A program made the position numbers and the translations under genes. From NCBI GenBank assembly GCA_963833585.1, contig CAWHYF010000005.1:434001-498000 (forward strand): a DNA stretch of 64,000 nt. The letters are read 5' to 3'. Source of the DNA: Bog-756 sp963833585. Its GTDB lineage: Bacteria > Actinomycetota > Acidimicrobiia > Acidimicrobiales > RAAP-2. The notes below the pieces were generated by a model, which was not told where the DNA came from, made no database searches, and worked only from the letters and a program-made list of their open reading frames with translations. This document shows positions 55,211 through 64,000 of the stretch, piece by piece. Numbering within the stretch: position 1 is the stretch's first letter; every line of letters begins with the position of its first letter.

Positions 55211-56329
55211 ATGACCACGGCCCAGGTCGAATTCACCGAAGCCGAGCTGCTGGCCGACCACACCGTCGTCGAGCCCCTGTTCGCCGGCGGCGTGCGGTGT
55301 CACGGCGGATTCGATGACCGGGGCCACTACGTCTCGCCCCGAACCAAGAACCGCTGGCCGGCCATCGAGGCCTGGGAGGCCCAGCGCCACGAGCACTTCG
55401 CCACACCCATCCTGGACGTGCCCCTCGACACCTGGCCCGAGAACTTCCCCAACGTGGCCCAGTCCAAGCTGCTCATCCGGGCCGGGGCACCCGACGTCGT
55501 CATCAGCTCGCTGACCCGCATCGGCACCGTGGAGGGATTCGGGGGGATGCTTCGGCACCTGCCCGTTCCCGACGTGGCCCGGGGCTTCGACGAGGACACG
55601 GCCGGCACCGCCATGGCACACATGGGCCGTGGGCTGTTCGAGGCTCACGCCCGGGACGAGTCGGGCTTCGGTGATCAGGCCGGTCACGACCGCATGTGGT
55701 TCGTCGCCCGGGACATCGCCTTCGAGCACCCGGTGAGCGACGACCAGACGGCCACCATGCTGGCCCGAATGGGCATCGACACCCGCCCGAAGGGCCCCGC
55801 CGAGCTCGATCGGCTGCGTCGGGCCGCCATGCAGCAACGGATCCTTCCCGATGATGTCGACTTCACCTTGGAGATGGTGGTCGGCCGGATGATCGGCCTC
55901 CTCCTCATCGAGATCTCGGCCTTCCACGGCTTCCGCTGGGCCGAGGAGGTGCTGGGCGACACCGACCTGGTGGCTGGGGACGGTGCCGCCGCAACCCTGG
56001 TGTCATACATCCGCAGCGACGAGACGCCGCACGTGGCCTGGCTCCGCACCGCCCTCTCCGAGATGCGGGACCGGACGTGGCTGGGGAACGACAACCACCG
56101 ATACGCCGGTACCGACATGATCGGGCGACTGTGGGACCGGGCGCTGCGCGAGTCGCTCCTCCTGCGCCGTCGCGACAACCTCCACTCCACGATGCGGGAG
56201 ATCGAGGTGTCGCTGTCCGGGCGGAACGACGCCGACGATCTGGTCGAGGAGATGCTCTCGCTGGGCTCGGTCGTGCGCCGCGAGGACGGGAGCCTGTCCG
56301 ATCCACCCGGCACGCTGGTGCTCGGCTGA
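55211..56329 (+). CDS. Unrecognised protein, possibly ferritin-like
   Basis: 372 residues, no family recognised. Several helices carry carboxylate-His patterns that could bind metal: GLFEAHARDESGFGDQAGHD, LIEISAFHGFRWAEEVLG and YIRSDETPHVAWLRTALSE (ExxH). This hints at a diiron ferritin-like fold, but the spacing is not decisive. It is followed 46 bases later by a luciferase-like monooxygenase, so the two may work together. ATG 55211 has a weak AGGGGAA box. Confidence 0.6.
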   Translation: MTTAQVEFTEAELLADHTVVEPLFAGGVRCHGGFDDRGHYVSPRTKNRWPAIEAWEAQRHEHFATPILDVPLDTWPENFPNVAQSKLLIRAGAPDVVISSLTRIGTVEGFGGMLRHLPVPDVARGFDEDTAGTAMAHMGRGLFEAHARDESGFGDQAGHDRMWFVARDIAFEHPVSDDQTATMLARMGIDTRPKGPAELDRLRRAAMQQRILPDDVDFTLEMVVGRMIGLLLIEISAFHGFRWAEEVLGDTDLVAGDGAAATLVSYIRSDETPHVAWLRTALSEMRDRTWLGNDNHRYAGTDMIGRLWDRALRESLLLRRRDNLHSTMREIEVSLSGRNDADDLVEEMLSLGSVVRREDGSLSDPPGTLVLG

Positions 56330-56375
56330 CCGGAGCCACCGGCCCACCAATCCGCTCCGGGCGAAAGGCCTCACC

Positions 56376-57737
56376 ATGAAGTTCGGGATCTTCTACGAGC
56401 ACCAGCTGCCTCGCCCCTGGTCCGGCGACAGCGAGCAGAAGTTGATCACCGACGCCCTCGACCAGATCGAGCTGGCCGATCGACTGGGCGTCCAGTACCT
56501 CTGGGAGGTGGAGCACCACTTCCTCGAGGAGTACTCCCACTCCAGTGCACCCGAGGTCTTCCTGGCCGCGGCCAGTCAACGCACCCGCCACATGCGGATC
56601 GGTCACGGCGTGGTCCAGACCGCCCCTGGCTACAACCACCCCGCCCGTATCGCCGAACGGATCGCCATGCTCGACCTGGTGTCGGGCGGCCGGGTGGAGT
56701 TCGGCACCGGTGAGTCCTCCTCCGAGGCCGAGCTGGGCGGGTTCGGCGTCGACCGTCAAACCAAGCGGGAGGCGTGGCTGGAGGGCTTGGAGGTGGCCAT
56801 CCGGTGCATGACCGAGACCCCCTTCGGCGGGGTGGAGGGGCGGTTCGTCTCCATGCCGCCCCGCAACGTGGTGCCCAAGCCGGTCCAGAAGCCCCACCCG
56901 CCCCTCTGGGTGGCCTGCAGCCGGCGGGACACCATCCTCCTGGCCGCCGAGAAGGGGATCGGGGCCCTCAGCTTCGCCTTCGTGGAGCCCGAGGACGCCC
57001 GCCAGTGGGTGCAGGACTACGAAGCCGTGTTCCGGGACCGGTGCGTCCCGGTGGGTCTGGCCACCAATCCCCAGGTGGCGTGTGTGACCCCGATGATGCT
57101 GGCGCCACGGGAGGAGGACGCCCTGGACCGCGGCCTCGAGGGGGCCAACTTCTTCGGCTACTCGTTGGCCCACTACTACGTGTTCGGGGACCACGTCCCG
57201 GCCGGCACCGACGTATGGAGCGAATTCCTGGCCCGACGGGGTTCGACCGGGTACTCACCCGAAGCGGCCCTGGCCACCCGGCACCAGATCCTGGGGGCCA
57301 AGGCCGCCTCCGGGGACCAGTCCGGTCTGCGTGGTGCCATCGGCACTCCGGACCAGGTGCGCCAGTTCCTCCGGCGCTACGAGGCCGCCGGCGTCGACCA
57401 GCTCATCTTCGTCCTGCAGGCCGGCCGCAATCGTCACGAGGACATCATGGAGTCGATCCAGCTCTTCGGGACCCAGGTGCTGCCCGAGTTCCTCGAGCGC
57501 GACGAGGAGGCCAGCCGGGCCAAAACGACCCGCTGGGAGCCTTTCGTGGAGGCGGCCCTGGCCCGTCGGGACCGGACGGAGCCGGTCATGCCACCCGACT
57601 ACGTGGTGCGGGCGATCCCCAAACAGATGGTGGAGGAGATGGCCAGCGAACCCGCCCGCCAGTGGCTGGAGGATCTGGCCGACAAGCAGGCTGCCGGCCG
57701 GCACGACGAGGAGTTCCAGCGCCTGATCGACGGATGA
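56376..57737 (+). CDS. Luciferase-like (LLM) flavin or F420-dependent monooxygenase
   Basis: 453 residues of the bacterial luciferase TIM-barrel fold. It begins MKFGIFYEHQLPRPW, then VEHHFLEEYSHSSAPEVFLA, RHMRIGHGVVQTAPGYNHPA, MLDLVSGGRVEFGTGESSS and KPHPPLWVACSRRDT. The C-terminal 90 residues extend beyond the usual fold (FLERDEEASRAKTTRWEPF). In actinobacteria such proteins use FMN or F420; the substrate is unknown. Probable partner of the gene upstream. Confidence 0.87.
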   Translation: MKFGIFYEHQLPRPWSGDSEQKLITDALDQIELADRLGVQYLWEVEHHFLEEYSHSSAPEVFLAAASQRTRHMRIGHGVVQTAPGYNHPARIAERIAMLDLVSGGRVEFGTGESSSEAELGGFGVDRQTKREAWLEGLEVAIRCMTETPFGGVEGRFVSMPPRNVVPKPVQKPHPPLWVACSRRDTILLAAEKGIGALSFAFVEPEDARQWVQDYEAVFRDRCVPVGLATNPQVACVTPMMLAPREEDALDRGLEGANFFGYSLAHYYVFGDHVPAGTDVWSEFLARRGSTGYSPEAALATRHQILGAKAASGDQSGLRGAIGTPDQVRQFLRRYEAAGVDQLIFVLQAGRNRHEDIMESIQLFGTQVLPEFLERDEEASRAKTTRWEPFVEAALARRDRTEPVMPPDYVVRAIPKQMVEEMASEPARQWLEDLADKQAAGRHDEEFQRLIDG

Positions 57738-57798
57738 TCCTCCGGTTCCCCCCGGGCCGCCGCTCGCTGGGGCCGACCGAAGAATTACCCTGGGCGCC

Positions 57799-58071
57799 GT
57801 GACCTGGTCCTCCCTCGCCCCCAATCAGCCTTCCGACCCCCGCCGGGGAAGCCGGTCGGCTACGGCCGAGCTCCAGATCGAAGGCATGCACTGTGGATCG
57901 TGCGTGGCCCTGGTCGAGGAGGTCTTGACCGAGCAGTCCGGGGTCACGTCGGCCCGGGTCGACCTGGAGTCGGGCCTGGCCGTGGTGCACTACGACCAGG
58001 GCGCCATCGGGTCGGACCAGTTGCGCGCCGCCATCGCCGAGGTCGGGTACACCGCCGCCATGGTCGGCTAG
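57799..58071 (+). CDS. Heavy-metal-associated (HMA) domain protein, CopZ-like
   Basis: 90 residues with one HMA domain carrying the metal site GMHCGSC and the pattern VEEVLTEQSGVTSARVDLES. It likely passes Cu(I) to the ATPase encoded 14 bases downstream. A GTG at 57799 starts a 20-residue leader before the domain. Confidence 0.82.
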   Translation: MTWSSLAPNQPSDPRRGSRSATAELQIEGMHCGSCVALVEEVLTEQSGVTSARVDLESGLAVVHYDQGAIGSDQLRAAIAEVGYTAAMVG

Positions 58072-58085
58072 GCGGCGCCCGCGCC

Positions 58086-60773
58086 ATGTCGACCGCACCC
58101 GGAGTGGCTCCGCCCACCACCGAGCAGGACGAGCGCCCCCTGGCCACGGCCGAGCTGGAGGTCGGCGGCATGCACTGCAGTGCGTGCGCCACCCGGATCC
58201 AGAGGTCCCTGAGGCGCCTCCCGGCCGTGGCCAGTGCCTCGGTCAATCTGGCCACCACCAGGGCCTATGTCGCTTACCACCCGGACGAGGTGGACACCGA
58301 GCGACTTTGCCGCGCCGTCTCCGAGGCCGGCTACACGGCGGCACCCGTCGTCGACGCCCAACCGGGGCACGCCGACACCGACCCCGACCACTGGCTGTTG
58401 CGGGCGGCCGTGTCGTGGCCGTTGGCCCTGGCCGCCCTGGTGGTGGCCCTGACGGCTTCGGAATCTGCCTTGGCCGGATGGACGGTGCTGATCCTGGCGC
58501 TGGTGGTCGAGTTCGCCGGAGGGTGGCCCTTCCTGCGCGACGCCGCACGGCTGCTCCGCCACGGCGCCACCAGCATGGACACCCTGATCGCCCTCGGCAC
58601 CCTGGCCGCCCTGGCGGTCAGCGCCGTCGAGGCCATCGCCCTCGGGGGTCGCCACGTCCATCTGGGAGGGAGCGGGTCCTTCGCCGCCAGACTGCACGGG
58701 GTGATGGCCCCGCTGATCGTGGCCATCCTGGTCACCGGGAGGGCCGTCGAGGCCCGGGTCCGGGCCCGGGCGGCTCGGGCCATGCACTCGCTCCTGGCCC
58801 TGCGACCCCCGGTGGCACGGGTGGTGGCCGACACCGAGGACGACGCCGGCGAGCTGGTGGCACCCGAGAGCGTCCCGGTCGGTGCCCTGCTTCGCATCCG
58901 GCCCGGCGAAGGCGTGCCCCTGGACGGGACGGTGCTGTCGGGATGGTCACCGGTGGACGAGTCCATGCTCACCGGCGAGCCGCTGCCGGTGGAGCGGGGA
59001 CCGGGCGACCCGGTGACCGGTGGCACCCGCAACGGTGACGGAGTCCTGGTGATGCGGGTGGGAACGGTCGCCGGCGAGTCGGTGCTGGCCCGGCTGCAGC
59101 GTTTGGTCGACGAGGCCCAGCGGGACAAGGCCCCCCTCCAACGGCTGGCCGACCGGATCAGCGCCGTCTTCGTACCGGCCGTGCTCATCGGGTCCGCCCT
59201 GACCTTCGTGGCCTGGTGGCTGGTCGCCGGCAACTCCGGCCAGGCCGTCTTGAGCGCCCTCGCCGTCCTCCTGGTGGCCTGTCCCTGCGCCATGGGCCTG
59301 GCCGCCCCGGTGGCGATGATGGTCGGGTGCGGCCGGGCCGCCGCCCTGGGCATCTTCATCCGCAACGGGGACGTGTTGGAGCGGCTCGCCGGGGTGGACG
59401 GTGTCGCCTTCGACAAGACGGGCACCCTCACCGAGCGGCATGCCGAGGTGACCGCGGTCACCGCGGTTCCCGGCACCACCGCCGGCGAGGTGGTGGCGCT
59501 GGCCGCCGCACTGGAGACCGAGAGCGATCATCCCATCGCCACGGCCATCGTCACCGCCGCCGGGGCTCGGGACGACCTGGCCCCGGCCGTGGCGGTACGG
59601 TCGCAACCCGGGGTGGGCGTGGCCGGCACGGTGGGGGGACGGGCCGTGCGGGTGGGTCGGATGGTCCCGGGCGAGCTCCCGTCCTCACTGCGCGGCGACC
59701 TGGACGACCACCACCGACGGGGCGAGACGGTGGTCGCCGTGGAGCGGGACGGGGAGCCCATCGGGATGATCGCCCTGACCACTCCGCTTCGCCCCGAGGC
59801 GGGCTCGGCGGTCACCCGCCTGTCGGCCATGGGCCTCCAGTCGGTCATCCTCAGCGGCGACAGCGAGCCGGCCGTGGCCACCGTGGCCGCGGCCCTCGGC
59901 ATCGACGATGCCCGTAGTTCGCTCACCCCGGCCGGGAAGCTGGCCGCGCTGAACGAACTGACCACCAGCGGTCGACGCATCATGATGGTCGGCGACGGGG
60001 TCAACGACGCCCCGGCGCTGGCCGCGGCCGACGTGGGCTGCGCCATCGGGAGCGGGTCGGAGGCCGCTCTGGCCACCAGCGACGTGGCGTTGCTGGGCAG
60101 TGACCTCGAGGGGGTGCCGTCCGCCGTGGGTGTGGCGGGCTCCACCTATGCGGTCATCGTCCAGAACTTCGGCTGGGCCATGGGCTACAACATCGCCGCC
60201 CTCCCCCTGGCCGCATTCGGACTGCTCGACCCGCTGGTGGCGGCCCTGGCCATGGGACTGTCCAGCATCATCGTGGTGCTGAACAGCCTGCGCCTGACCC
60301 GGCTGGGCCGGTCCGGACTCGCCGGGATTCGGCCGCCCCATGTCCTGCGCGGCCGTCGGGGGGTCCTGGCCTCGGTGGTCCTCCCCGTGGTGCTGTTCGC
60401 CGGATTGACGCTGGTGACCCAATTGGTCTCGCCGGCTCGGGGCCAGTCGCTCCTCCCCGACCTGCCGTCCATCGCCACCCGGGCCCTGCCCAACGGCGGG
60501 TCGGTCGAGACCTACGTCGAGCCCGGAGGAGTCGGCGTCAACCAGTTCCACCTCATCTTCAGTGGGGCCCCGTCCGATCTCGCCACCGTCCACCCGGTGG
60601 TCACCGCAGCCCCCGAGGGTGGCACACCCCGGCCGCTGCGGCAGCTGACCGTGAGTCCCGGCCATTTCAGCGAGGTGGTGGTCCTGACCCCCGGGCCCTG
60701 GCGCTTTGCCGTGACCACCCCCTACGGCACCAGGCCCCTCTCGTTCACCGTCTCCCTCTCGGTCCCCCGGTGA
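58086..60773 (+). CDS. copA: Copper-exporting P1B-type ATPase with an exported C-terminal domain
   Basis: 895 residues. One HMA domain (GGMHCSACATRIQRSL) lies at the N-terminus. The core shows the CPx transport motif ACPCAMGLAAP, phosphorylation site FDKTGTLT, HP motif SDHPIATA and hinge GDGVNDAPALAAADVG. It pumps Cu(I) outward. Unusually, after the last transporter helix (LNSLRLTRLG) comes one more membrane helix (SVVLPVVLFAGLTLV) and about 110 residues likely outside the cell, with VEPGGVGVNQFHLIFSG. The last part resembles the small YtkA/CopD-like exported copper domains. Confidence 0.9.
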   Translation: MSTAPGVAPPTTEQDERPLATAELEVGGMHCSACATRIQRSLRRLPAVASASVNLATTRAYVAYHPDEVDTERLCRAVSEAGYTAAPVVDAQPGHADTDPDHWLLRAAVSWPLALAALVVALTASESALAGWTVLILALVVEFAGGWPFLRDAARLLRHGATSMDTLIALGTLAALAVSAVEAIALGGRHVHLGGSGSFAARLHGVMAPLIVAILVTGRAVEARVRARAARAMHSLLALRPPVARVVADTEDDAGELVAPESVPVGALLRIRPGEGVPLDGTVLSGWSPVDESMLTGEPLPVERGPGDPVTGGTRNGDGVLVMRVGTVAGESVLARLQRLVDEAQRDKAPLQRLADRISAVFVPAVLIGSALTFVAWWLVAGNSGQAVLSALAVLLVACPCAMGLAAPVAMMVGCGRAAALGIFIRNGDVLERLAGVDGVAFDKTGTLTERHAEVTAVTAVPGTTAGEVVALAAALETESDHPIATAIVTAAGARDDLAPAVAVRSQPGVGVAGTVGGRAVRVGRMVPGELPSSLRGDLDDHHRRGETVVAVERDGEPIGMIALTTPLRPEAGSAVTRLSAMGLQSVILSGDSEPAVATVAAALGIDDARSSLTPAGKLAALNELTTSGRRIMMVGDGVNDAPALAAADVGCAIGSGSEAALATSDVALLGSDLEGVPSAVGVAGSTYAVIVQNFGWAMGYNIAALPLAAFGLLDPLVAALAMGLSSIIVVLNSLRLTRLGRSGLAGIRPPHVLRGRRGVLASVVLPVVLFAGLTLVTQLVSPARGQSLLPDLPSIATRALPNGGSVETYVEPGGVGVNQFHLIFSGAPSDLATVHPVVTAAPEGGTPRPLRQLTVSPGHFSEVVVLTPGPWRFAVTTPYGTRPLSFTVSLSVPR

Positions 60774-60777
60774 GGGA

Positions 60778-60800
60778 CGGCCGGTCCCGGGTCCCGGCCG
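60778..60800 (+). terminator. GC-rich hairpin after copA
   Basis: CGGCCGG at 60778-60784 pairs with CCGGCCG at 60794-60800 across a nine-base loop, five bases after the copA stop. There is no T tract, so it may be a weak terminator or an RNA-stabilising hairpin. Confidence 0.4.
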
Positions 60801-60855
60801 CCGACAATTGGCAGCCCTACCGACATCGGCCGCCCACCCCGGATAGGCTCGCCGC

Positions 60856-62004
60856 ATGACAACACGGGGGACTCGTCTGGCCTTAGTGGGAATTCTGGCG
60901 GTGGCGGCAGCGGCCACCGGTGTGATCAGCTCCAGCTCCGGCGCCGGCGCCTCGGCCCCCAAGGTGTCCACCATCAGCATGCAGGCCAGCGCCTACACGC
61001 CCCACGCCCCGGCCGGTGGTACCGACGACTACCACTGCACGCTGGTCAATCCCCATGTGACCCAGAACTCGTTCATCGTCTCGAGCCAGTTCTACCCGAA
61101 CAGCGTCGAGGTCCATCACGCCATCCTGTTCCTGGTCCCGCCCAGCGAGGCGGCGGCGGCGAATGCCGCCAATCCGGGCGGAAAGGGCTGGACGTGCTTC
61201 GGCGAGACCGCCCTGCCCGGCACCGGGCTGACCCAGATCGCCCAGACCCCCTGGCTGACCGCGTGGGCCCCCGGCCACGGTGAGGACATCCTCCCCGCGG
61301 GGACCGGGGTCAAGTTTCCCGCCGGAAGCATGGTCATCATGCAGATCCACTACAACCTGCTCCGCGGCGACAAGCCCGTCCAGGCCAAGCTGACCCTGCA
61401 CACGGTGCCCTCCTCCACCCCGCTGAAGCCCCTCTCGCTCGAACTGATGCCGGCGCCTCCCGACATCCCGTGCCCGGCCAGCGTGACCGGACCACTCTGC
61501 GACCGGACGGCCTCGCTCACCGATCTCGGACAGCGATTCGGCGGGAGCGCCGTGGGCTTCGTCGACTTCCTCGAGTCCTTCTGCAACCGCAACGCCAGCG
61601 ACCCACCCGCCGGGGACACCACCTCGTGCACCTGGCCGTTGCAGGGGGGGCGGGACATCGTCCGACTCGGGGTCCACATGCATCTGCTCGGCAGGGGCAT
61701 GAAGATCGTCCTCAATCCGGGCACCCCCGGGGCCCAGACCCTGCTCGACGTGACCAACTACAACTTCGACTACCAGCGCTCCTACACCCTGAAGACCCCG
61801 GTGCAGACCAACCCGGGCGACAAGATCGGGGTGACCTGTACCTACGACCCGACCCTGCGCCAGGAGCTACCCCAGCTCCGCAAGCTCCCGCCCCGCTTCG
61901 TCACCTGGGGAGACGGGTCCTCGGACGAGATGTGCCTGGCCCTCGTCCAGACCGTCTCGGCCACCGGCAAGGCCTCGTACTCCACCGGCTCCTCCACCGC
62001 CTGA
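60856..62004 (+). CDS. Secreted PHM/DBH-fold copper monooxygenase-like protein
   Basis: 382 residues with a signal peptide (RLALVGILAVAAAATGVISSS). The mature part has the type II copper, ascorbate-dependent monooxygenase ligands: VHHAILFLV (two His), VIMQIHYN (one His), GVHMHLLGRGMK (HxH) and WGDGSSDEMCLAL (Met). This set matches the CuH and CuM sites of PHM. It lies directly behind copA, so it may receive copper at the cell surface. Its substrate is unknown and hydroxylation activity is inference. Confidence 0.8.
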   Translation: MTTRGTRLALVGILAVAAAATGVISSSSGAGASAPKVSTISMQASAYTPHAPAGGTDDYHCTLVNPHVTQNSFIVSSQFYPNSVEVHHAILFLVPPSEAAAANAANPGGKGWTCFGETALPGTGLTQIAQTPWLTAWAPGHGEDILPAGTGVKFPAGSMVIMQIHYNLLRGDKPVQAKLTLHTVPSSTPLKPLSLELMPAPPDIPCPASVTGPLCDRTASLTDLGQRFGGSAVGFVDFLESFCNRNASDPPAGDTTSCTWPLQGGRDIVRLGVHMHLLGRGMKIVLNPGTPGAQTLLDVTNYNFDYQRSYTLKTPVQTNPGDKIGVTCTYDPTLRQELPQLRKLPPRFVTWGDGSSDEMCLALVQTVSATGKASYSTGSSTA

Positions 62005-62057
62005 TCCTCTCCGCCACCGGGACCTCGCTGCGGTCGGGTGGGGCCGGGACGGTTCAG

Positions 62058-62624
62058 TCAGTCACCGGACCAGCAGCCCAGGATCACGTCGCCCACTGTC
62101 ACCGCGACGTCGCCGGAGCTGGTCGGCGGGACCCCGAATTGGGCCGGAAGGCCGCTGGTGTCCACCAGCAGAACCTTCCAGTCCTTGCGGACCACCACCG
62201 AGCCGTTGGTCGTCTGAAAGGCCCCCTGGCCCAGGCCGGAGAGGTTCCTCGACTTCCCCAAAGTGGTGGCCAGTGAGTTGAAGTACGCCTTGGTCTGAGC
62301 CCAGCTGGACAACTCCTTGACCGACAGTCCCATCGATCCGGTCGGATAGCCGTACCGGCAGCTGTACCGGTGATCGACCCAGGTCGGCCTGGACACGGAG
62401 GCCGTCTCCCCCAGCGCCGAATCGATCTCCTTGACCGCCTCACGGGCGCACACCATCACCGAGATGGGGGACGGCGTTCGACCGGCCGGCTCCGGGGCCC
62501 GGGTCGACGAGGTGGTGGCGGCGCCGCCGCCCGAGCACCCGGCGGCGCCCACCATCAAGCCCAGCACCGCCAGGCCCGCTGCCACCTCTCTTCGACCTCG
62601 CACGGGGCGAGGGTACCAGCGCAA
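62058..62624 (-). CDS. Hypothetical lipoprotein
   Basis: 188 residues with a basic start, a hydrophobic segment LAVLGLMVGAAGC ending in a lipobox cysteine, then a Ser/Thr linker. The mature part has two cysteines (VMVCAREAVK, RYSCRYGYP) and a later GCWSGD, so disulphides are likely. Its outline resembles small actinobacterial exported proteins of unknown function. Confidence 0.7.
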   Translation of the reverse strand: MRWYPRPVRGRREVAAGLAVLGLMVGAAGCSGGGAATTSSTRAPEPAGRTPSPISVMVCAREAVKEIDSALGETASVSRPTWVDHRYSCRYGYPTGSMGLSVKELSSWAQTKAYFNSLATTLGKSRNLSGLGQGAFQTTNGSVVVRKDWKVLLVDTSGLPAQFGVPPTSSGDVAVTVGDVILGCWSGD

Positions 62625-62639
62625 GCAGGAAGCTCCAGG

Positions 62640-63962
62640 TCAGGACGGCTCAGACGTGACGGGAGGCTGGAGGACCGACACCAATTCCACATGCTCGGTC
62701 ATGGGGAACAGGTCGAAGGCACGCAGCGATCCGAGCGACCATCCGGCCTCGAGCACCACCGAGAGATCCCTGGCGAAGGAAGCCGGGTCACAGGACACGT
62801 AGACGATGGCCCGAGGCCGCGGCGCCAGCAAGACCAGGGCCTCCATCACCGCTCGCCCGGCACCCTGACGGGCCGGGTCGAGCAGCACCAGGTCGGGGGC
62901 GCCCAGATCGGCAACCACCTCCGGTCTGACGTCGGACCTGATCAGCTCCACCTGATACTGGTCCCGGGCGTTGCGCATGGCGTCGCGGCACGCCCGGTCA
63001 CTGCGCTCCACCGCCACGACCGAGCCCCGCGGACCCACGGCCCGGGCCAGGGGAACGGTGAACAGGCCGGCGCCGGCGTAGAGGTCGGCGACCCGGTCCC
63101 CCGGACGTGGCGCCAGTCCCTCCAGGACGCATCGGGTCAGAACGGAGGCCGCCCCCGGGTGGACCTGCCAGAAGACACCGGAGCTGATTTGGAACCGTTC
63201 CTGCCCCACCCGGACCTGGATCCGATCCGGACGACGACGGGTCCGCCCGTTCACCACCAGGCCGGCGGCGACTTGCGGGGTGTCGGCCAGGGCCCGACGT
63301 CCCGTCTCCACCGCCACCACCGGGCGCCCGCCGTCAGGGGAGGCGAGCACCTCGACGTGGTGGGCACCGACCCACCGGGCCGTGCCGACCCCCGTGTCGG
63401 CCACCGCCTGACTGGCCAGCGGACAGTGCTCCACCGGCTGGATGTCCCGTGATCTGTGCCGGTGGAGTCCGACCCGTCCGGTCCGGTCCACGGCGAACCG
63501 GACGCGGGTCCGCCAGCCCAGACCATCGGGCGCGCCCGGCACCTCCTCGACCTCGACCGTTCGGTGCACGCCGGCCAGCCGGCGCAGCTGCTCGGCCACG
63601 AGCGACCCCTTCAGGGAGCGTTGGCCCGGCAGTGACACGTGCTGCCAGTCGCACCCTCCGCACCGCCCCGGGCCGGACAACGGGCACGGCGGGGGTACTC
63701 GGTCGGGCGACGGCTCCAGCACCTGGACGGCGTCGGCCCGAACGAACGACGTGGCCTCCGAAGTCACCTCGGCCACCACCCGCTCGCCCGGCAGGGCATG
63801 GCGGACGAACATCACGCGGCCGTCGTCGGCCCGGGCCACGCAACCTCCGCCGGCGGCGATGTCCCCGGTGACCACCTCCATCCGCGCCGGGACCGGGGCG
63901 ACCGCGCTGGCCGACCCGTCCCGGCGACTCTCGGCCTCGTCGCCCGACGTGCGCGGAACCAT
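62640..63962 (-). CDS. TrmA/RumA-family RNA (uracil-C5)-methyltransferase
   Basis: 440 residues. A TRAM-type N-terminal beta barrel (VRHALPGERVVAEVTSE) is followed by the iron-sulphur cysteines CPLSGPGRCGGCDWQH. The SAM site is ADLYAGAGLFTVPLARAVG, and the catalytic Cys lies in IVYVSCDPASFARDL. Members methylate U54 of tRNA or U747/U1939 of 23S rRNA; which one is not readable here. Downstream of it lies the lipoprotein gene, 15 bases apart, perhaps on the same transcript. Confidence 0.9.
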   Translation of the reverse strand: MVPRTSGDEAESRRDGSASAVAPVPARMEVVTGDIAAGGGCVARADDGRVMFVRHALPGERVVAEVTSEATSFVRADAVQVLEPSPDRVPPPCPLSGPGRCGGCDWQHVSLPGQRSLKGSLVAEQLRRLAGVHRTVEVEEVPGAPDGLGWRTRVRFAVDRTGRVGLHRHRSRDIQPVEHCPLASQAVADTGVGTARWVGAHHVEVLASPDGGRPVVAVETGRRALADTPQVAAGLVVNGRTRRRPDRIQVRVGQERFQISSGVFWQVHPGAASVLTRCVLEGLAPRPGDRVADLYAGAGLFTVPLARAVGPRGSVVAVERSDRACRDAMRNARDQYQVELIRSDVRPEVVADLGAPDLVLLDPARQGAGRAVMEALVLLAPRPRAIVYVSCDPASFARDLSVVLEAGWSLGSLRAFDLFPMTEHVELVSVLQPPVTSEPS

Positions 63963-64000
63963 GGCCCGGTCTTAGCACCGTCGCAGGTGGGCGCGGGACC

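Overview
The window is about 70% G+C DNA from an actinobacterium. The best guess is a member of the Acidimicrobiia or a close relative, possibly a draft or metagenome-derived contig. The evidence is the codon use, a mycothiol-era isomerase family protein, DUF2510/DUF4190, DUF2630, CysO-dependent cysteine synthesis, and an NlpC/P60 protein carrying 42-residue GYWLVASDGGVFTFG repeats. The taxonomic placement is inference only; no rRNA gene is present.

Layout. 0-8 kb: 3' truncated tRNA-Cys, glycosyltransferase, GlnD, a secreted L,D-transpeptidase, an enoyl-CoA hydratase and a DUF4388 protein. 8-12 kb: a minus-strand operon mec-cysO-cysM-MBL phosphodiesterase-rph-rdgB, which resembles the Mycobacterium tuberculosis Rv1334-Rv1341 neighbourhood. 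It is followed divergently by smpB and ssrA (tmRNA). 13-18.7 kb: a gene-poor, lower-GC accessory stretch behind ssrA with small zinc-ribbon proteins, a sugar-acid dehydratase, a DUF3303 protein and a possible antitoxin-like protein. 18.7-30.3 kb: a sugar kinase divergent from a GH4 glycosidase, a Thr/Pro-rich membrane protein, an ATP-grasp ligase, formate-THF ligase, and an ABC exporter with two paralogous permeases. 30.5-36.5 kb: a run of lipid and ester metabolism genes (S15/CocE-like lipoprotein, acyl-CoA dehydrogenase, two SDRs, an HSL-type esterase), every long one of which is broken by single-base shifts. 36.7-43.2 kb: NlpC/P60 repeat protein, DHA2 transporter, Coq4-like protein, Gfo/Idh oxidoreductase and a sphingosine-1-phosphate-lyase-like PLP enzyme. 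43-55 kb: three GGDEF-EAL proteins interspersed with an MDR reductase, a GNAT, an apparently transferred acyltransferase and a decayed GNAT copy. 55-64 kb: an unrecognised protein next to a luciferase-like monooxygenase, a copper module (HMA chaperone, CopA with an exported C-terminal extension, and a PHM-fold copper monooxygenase-like protein), a lipoprotein and a TrmA/RumA-type methyltransferase.

Two points matter for anyone using this sequence. First, at least ten genes contain one or more single-base shifts, nearly all in short G or C runs and mostly one base too many. This looks more like sequencing or assembly error than true decay, so the affected genes are annotated over their full reconstructed span. 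Second, the most biologically interesting items are the CysO with a tail beyond its Gly-Gly terminus next to its Mec peptidase, the S1P-lyase-like/Coq4-like/Gfo-Idh group, and the copper module.
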